This document shows, one piece after another, positions 62,304-64,000 of a stretch of 64,000 bases of DNA. Where the stretch lies: the NCBI GenBank assembly GCA_013032095.1, contig WQBJ01000001.1, forward strand, positions 186,001 through 250,000. The letters run 5' to 3'. This DNA is from Ruegeria atlantica. GTDB taxonomy: Bacteria; Pseudomonadota; Alphaproteobacteria; Rhodobacterales; Rhodobacteraceae. The position numbers and the translations under genes are program-made. Below the pieces are notes generated by a model. That model saw only the letters and a program-made list of their open reading frames with translations, was not told where the DNA came from and ran no database searches. Numbering within the stretch: the stretch's first letter is position 1; the number at the start of each line of letters is the position of its first letter.

Positions 62304-63302
62304 TCACCCGTACTTCTCAGTGTGGTCATCGATTATTGCCTTGTACAAGTCTTTGAACTTCGGTTGAGAGACAAGATTTTCGAAGCGATTTTTATGCCAT
62401 TCCAATGACGCGTGGTGCAGGCTGCGCAGTTCTGGATCAAGCAAAAGTTCTTCTACGAAACTTTGTGTTTTTGGAACTTCATCTACTAGAAAGATATCGA
62501 CATCGTCATTTTTGTTGAACTTTCGCCAGTACTTCAACGCCTTTGCTAGATTGTCGTACCCCGAATTCGGTAATGGATTGGCACTGCCTCGGTCCCGTTG
62601 AACAATGAACCCCTGAGCTGTTCGAACTGCAAAATGAGCTATATCAGCGAGAGCAACGCCGTTATGCGGTCGCTGTAGGTTTTTGAATTTTGAACTACCG
62701 CAGATTTCTTCAGGTATGGGTTTTCCACTACCGTTTACCCAATTTACTTTGGCCAGATGATCTTTTGATATAACAGGCGCGTTATTGTTCAACCTCAATA
62801 TATGATTGTTTGGCCGCGCAAAATACTTGACCGGCATTTGTGGGCTGTTCAACGGCTGTCTTTTAATGAACTTCTCAATCTGAAGCCCGGTAGAAATTTC
62901 GTTCTCTCCGCAAGATCCGAAAGAATGCAAAGAAAGAGAAATAATGTGGGCGTCGGGCAAGGCTTCGAAGAGATCCTTTAACCTTCTGCCACCAGTCTTG
63001 ACCCTCACAAATTCGTCAGCGTCCAAGTGCGTCACCCAATCCGAGCGTCTTAGTCTAGGGAAATGATTAATGTATCGAACCAGGTGAATGTGATGCCTGA
63101 CATTCTGGTGCAGGATAGAAGGGTTTGGAATGTGGCGAACCAGACCCATTTCATCAAGGCGTTCTAGTATTTGATCGGTTCCATCGTCACAATCGTTTGT
63201 GAAGACAAGCATGTCGTTTATGCCAAGCATTCTATGGTACGCGACCCATTCAACTATGTACGGGCCTTCGTTTTTCATCGGAGTTATAGAGGTAACGCGC
63301 AT
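62304..63302 (-). CDS. Glycosyltransferase of the GT2/GT92-like (Glyco_tranf_2_4) group
   Basis: A 332-residue protein. It opens RVTSITPMKNEGPYIVEWVAYHRMLGIND in adjoining parts, typical of this group; DDGTDQILERLDEMG and DWVTHLDADEFVRV with the DxD follow near 95-110. The C-terminal half has HFAVRTAQGFIVQRDRGSANP, a motif also found in the truncated gene next door, so the two are probably related enzymes. GAGAAG lies upstream of ATG 63302; the frame runs to 63329. AT-rich codon use marks it as part of the island. Confidence 0.8.
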   Translation of the reverse strand: MRVTSITPMKNEGPYIVEWVAYHRMLGINDMLVFTNDCDDGTDQILERLDEMGLVRHIPNPSILHQNVRHHIHLVRYINHFPRLRRSDWVTHLDADEFVRVKTGGRRLKDLFEALPDAHIISLSLHSFGSCGENEISTGLQIEKFIKRQPLNSPQMPVKYFARPNNHILRLNNNAPVISKDHLAKVNWVNGSGKPIPEEICGSSKFKNLQRPHNGVALADIAHFAVRTAQGFIVQRDRGSANPLPNSGYDNLAKALKYWRKFNKNDDVDIFLVDEVPKTQSFVEELLLDPELRSLHHASLEWHKNRFENLVSQPKFKDLYKAIIDDHTEKYG

Positions 63303-63533
63303 TCGGGCTTCTCGTGGTTCTCTCAGCACATGATTTTGGGAGATGATTACAAGGTTATTTCAACCTTGGACCCTACGAAGGTAAAGGTCTTTCCAACAAG
63401 GGTCGGAAGAACACCCAAGTAATTGGGACTCTGTTCGCTTCCAACTGTTTTAGTAGCGCTCGATGCATCCAAGTGGTCGCTGGCTTGAAGTATGTTGCTG
63501 CGAAATGAAGTCTTAATCTCATGAGGCCTCAAA

Positions 63534-64000
63534 TCATTGTGTCTGATAGTGCCCAGTGTCAACAAACTGCCGAAACTCGGGTGCCTCTAATTGATAGTCC
63601 AGAACGCGGCGCGCGCAGTCACGGCACGAACGAACCAACGCGGCTAAATCATCATCAGTTAACCAATCAGATATGATCGAGCGAATGGCGAGAGTATCGA
63701 TTGAATCGTCATGGTTGGTGTTGATGTCGTATTTTTCAAAATACCCCATGTCGATGCGGTCCTTGTTTTTTGAGTTTGCAGTTCCACGCAACCGCTTGAG
63801 CAAAAACTCTTCCCGACTTTTTACGGCGTAATGGTTCACTTGCGCACTTTTGCCCGTGACATTGTCTTTGCTTCCGCGCCATCCTTTTTGGAGAATATTC
63901 CCCCCCATTGGGTTCCCGTCAGCGTTGGTCCAGCGCGCCATGTCAGGCTCGATCTCTCGGTGTTTGAAAAAGCGCGGACGGTGCACCCCAAAATAGTCGA
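63534..64000 (-). CDS. Glycosyltransferase-like protein, C-terminal part (5' end outside window)
   Basis: The minus-strand frame is open from base 64000 to the stop at 63534, giving the last 155 residues. It begins DYFGVHRPRFFKHREIEPDM and continues with QVNHYAVKSREEFLLKRLRG near residue 55, the same arrangement as the tail of the neighbouring GT2/GT92-like enzyme (HFAVRTAQGFIVQRDRG). The missing N-terminal half should carry the catalytic DxD. The apparent start GTG at 63986 is internal to the fold and is not taken as real. Confidence 0.65.
   Translation of the reverse strand, partial: DYFGVHRPRFFKHREIEPDMARWTNADGNPMGGNILQKGWRGSKDNVTGKSAQVNHYAVKSREEFLLKRLRGTANSKNKDRIDMGYFEKYDINTNHDDSIDTLAIRSIISDWLTDDDLAALVRSCRDCARRVLDYQLEAPEFRQFVDTGHYQTQ

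Noticed and set aside
63347-63565. 72-codon minus-strand ORF between two glycosyltransferases
   Set aside because: It overlaps the end of the better-supported truncated glycosyltransferase and has no motif.

Overview
The window looks like a chromosomal segment of a marine Rhodobacteraceae (Roseobacter-group alphaproteobacterium, Ruegeria/Phaeobacter-like). The reasons are typical alphaproteobacterial gene neighbours (hflK-hflC-degP, ftsY-DMT-yciB, folB-folP-glmM, DUF2244 near ctaD, glyQ and glyS separated by marC and gltS), high-GC codon use, a SAM-II riboswitch in front of metZ, an alphaproteobacterial SOS box (GTTC-N7-GTTC) and perfect FNR boxes (TTGAT-N4-ATCAA). The genus is inferred from recognition only; no database was searched.

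Layout. 1-6 kb: end of rpiA, glutathione reductase, the HflK/HflC membrane complex with a DUF2065 protein, and a DegP-type periplasmic protease. 6-11 kb: Crp/Fnr regulator, yciB, a DMT exporter and ftsY, a YhhN protein, and a small secreted protein. 11-16 kb: divergent xseA/purD, a VCBS-repeat protein coupled to a 2Fe-2S ferredoxin, an SOS-box-preceded OB-fold ORF that looks like the tail of DnaE2, and a low-GC psiE gene. 16-24 kb: a GST, a SAM-II riboswitch with metZ, folE2, an Ala/Lys/Pro-rich phasin-like protein, trkH and a TPP enzyme. 24-34.5 kb: a SPOR/peptidoglycan-binding pseudoprotease, glyQ, marC, a small membrane-anchored protein, gltS, glyS and a PPDK-like protein. 34.6-45 kb: cell-wall hydrolase, multicopper oxidase, folB-folP-glmM, a DMT exporter, ilvC divergent from two tandem Lrp regulators, and a UTRA regulator divergent from a class V aminotransferase. 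45-59 kb: a UbiH-type hydroxylase, pyrimidine nucleotidase, FadR-type regulator, a MshEN-glycosyltransferase fusion, carA/yqeY sharing an FNR box, ctaD with an FNR box and a foldable leader, a HIT protein, a MerR/CDF metal efflux pair, lipB and a FrnE-like DsbA protein. 59-64 kb: tRNA-Leu(GAG) followed by an AT-richer block of sulfotransferases and glycosyltransferases, probably a horizontally acquired surface-glycan locus that continues past the window.

Most of the window is core metabolism. The points most worth checking are: the SAM-II riboswitch with its overlapping hairpins; the SOS-box/DnaE2-tail remnant; the ctaD leader in which the ribosome binding site pairs 10 of 11 bases with an upstream segment just below an FNR box; the FNR box between carA and yqeY; the MshEN-GT2 fusion whose start codon abuts the carA terminator; the FolB protein with an extra C-terminal domain; the pseudoprotease lacking its catalytic serine; and the sulfated-glycan island. 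Most start codons below were moved from the longest open frame to a start supported by a ribosome binding site and family length.
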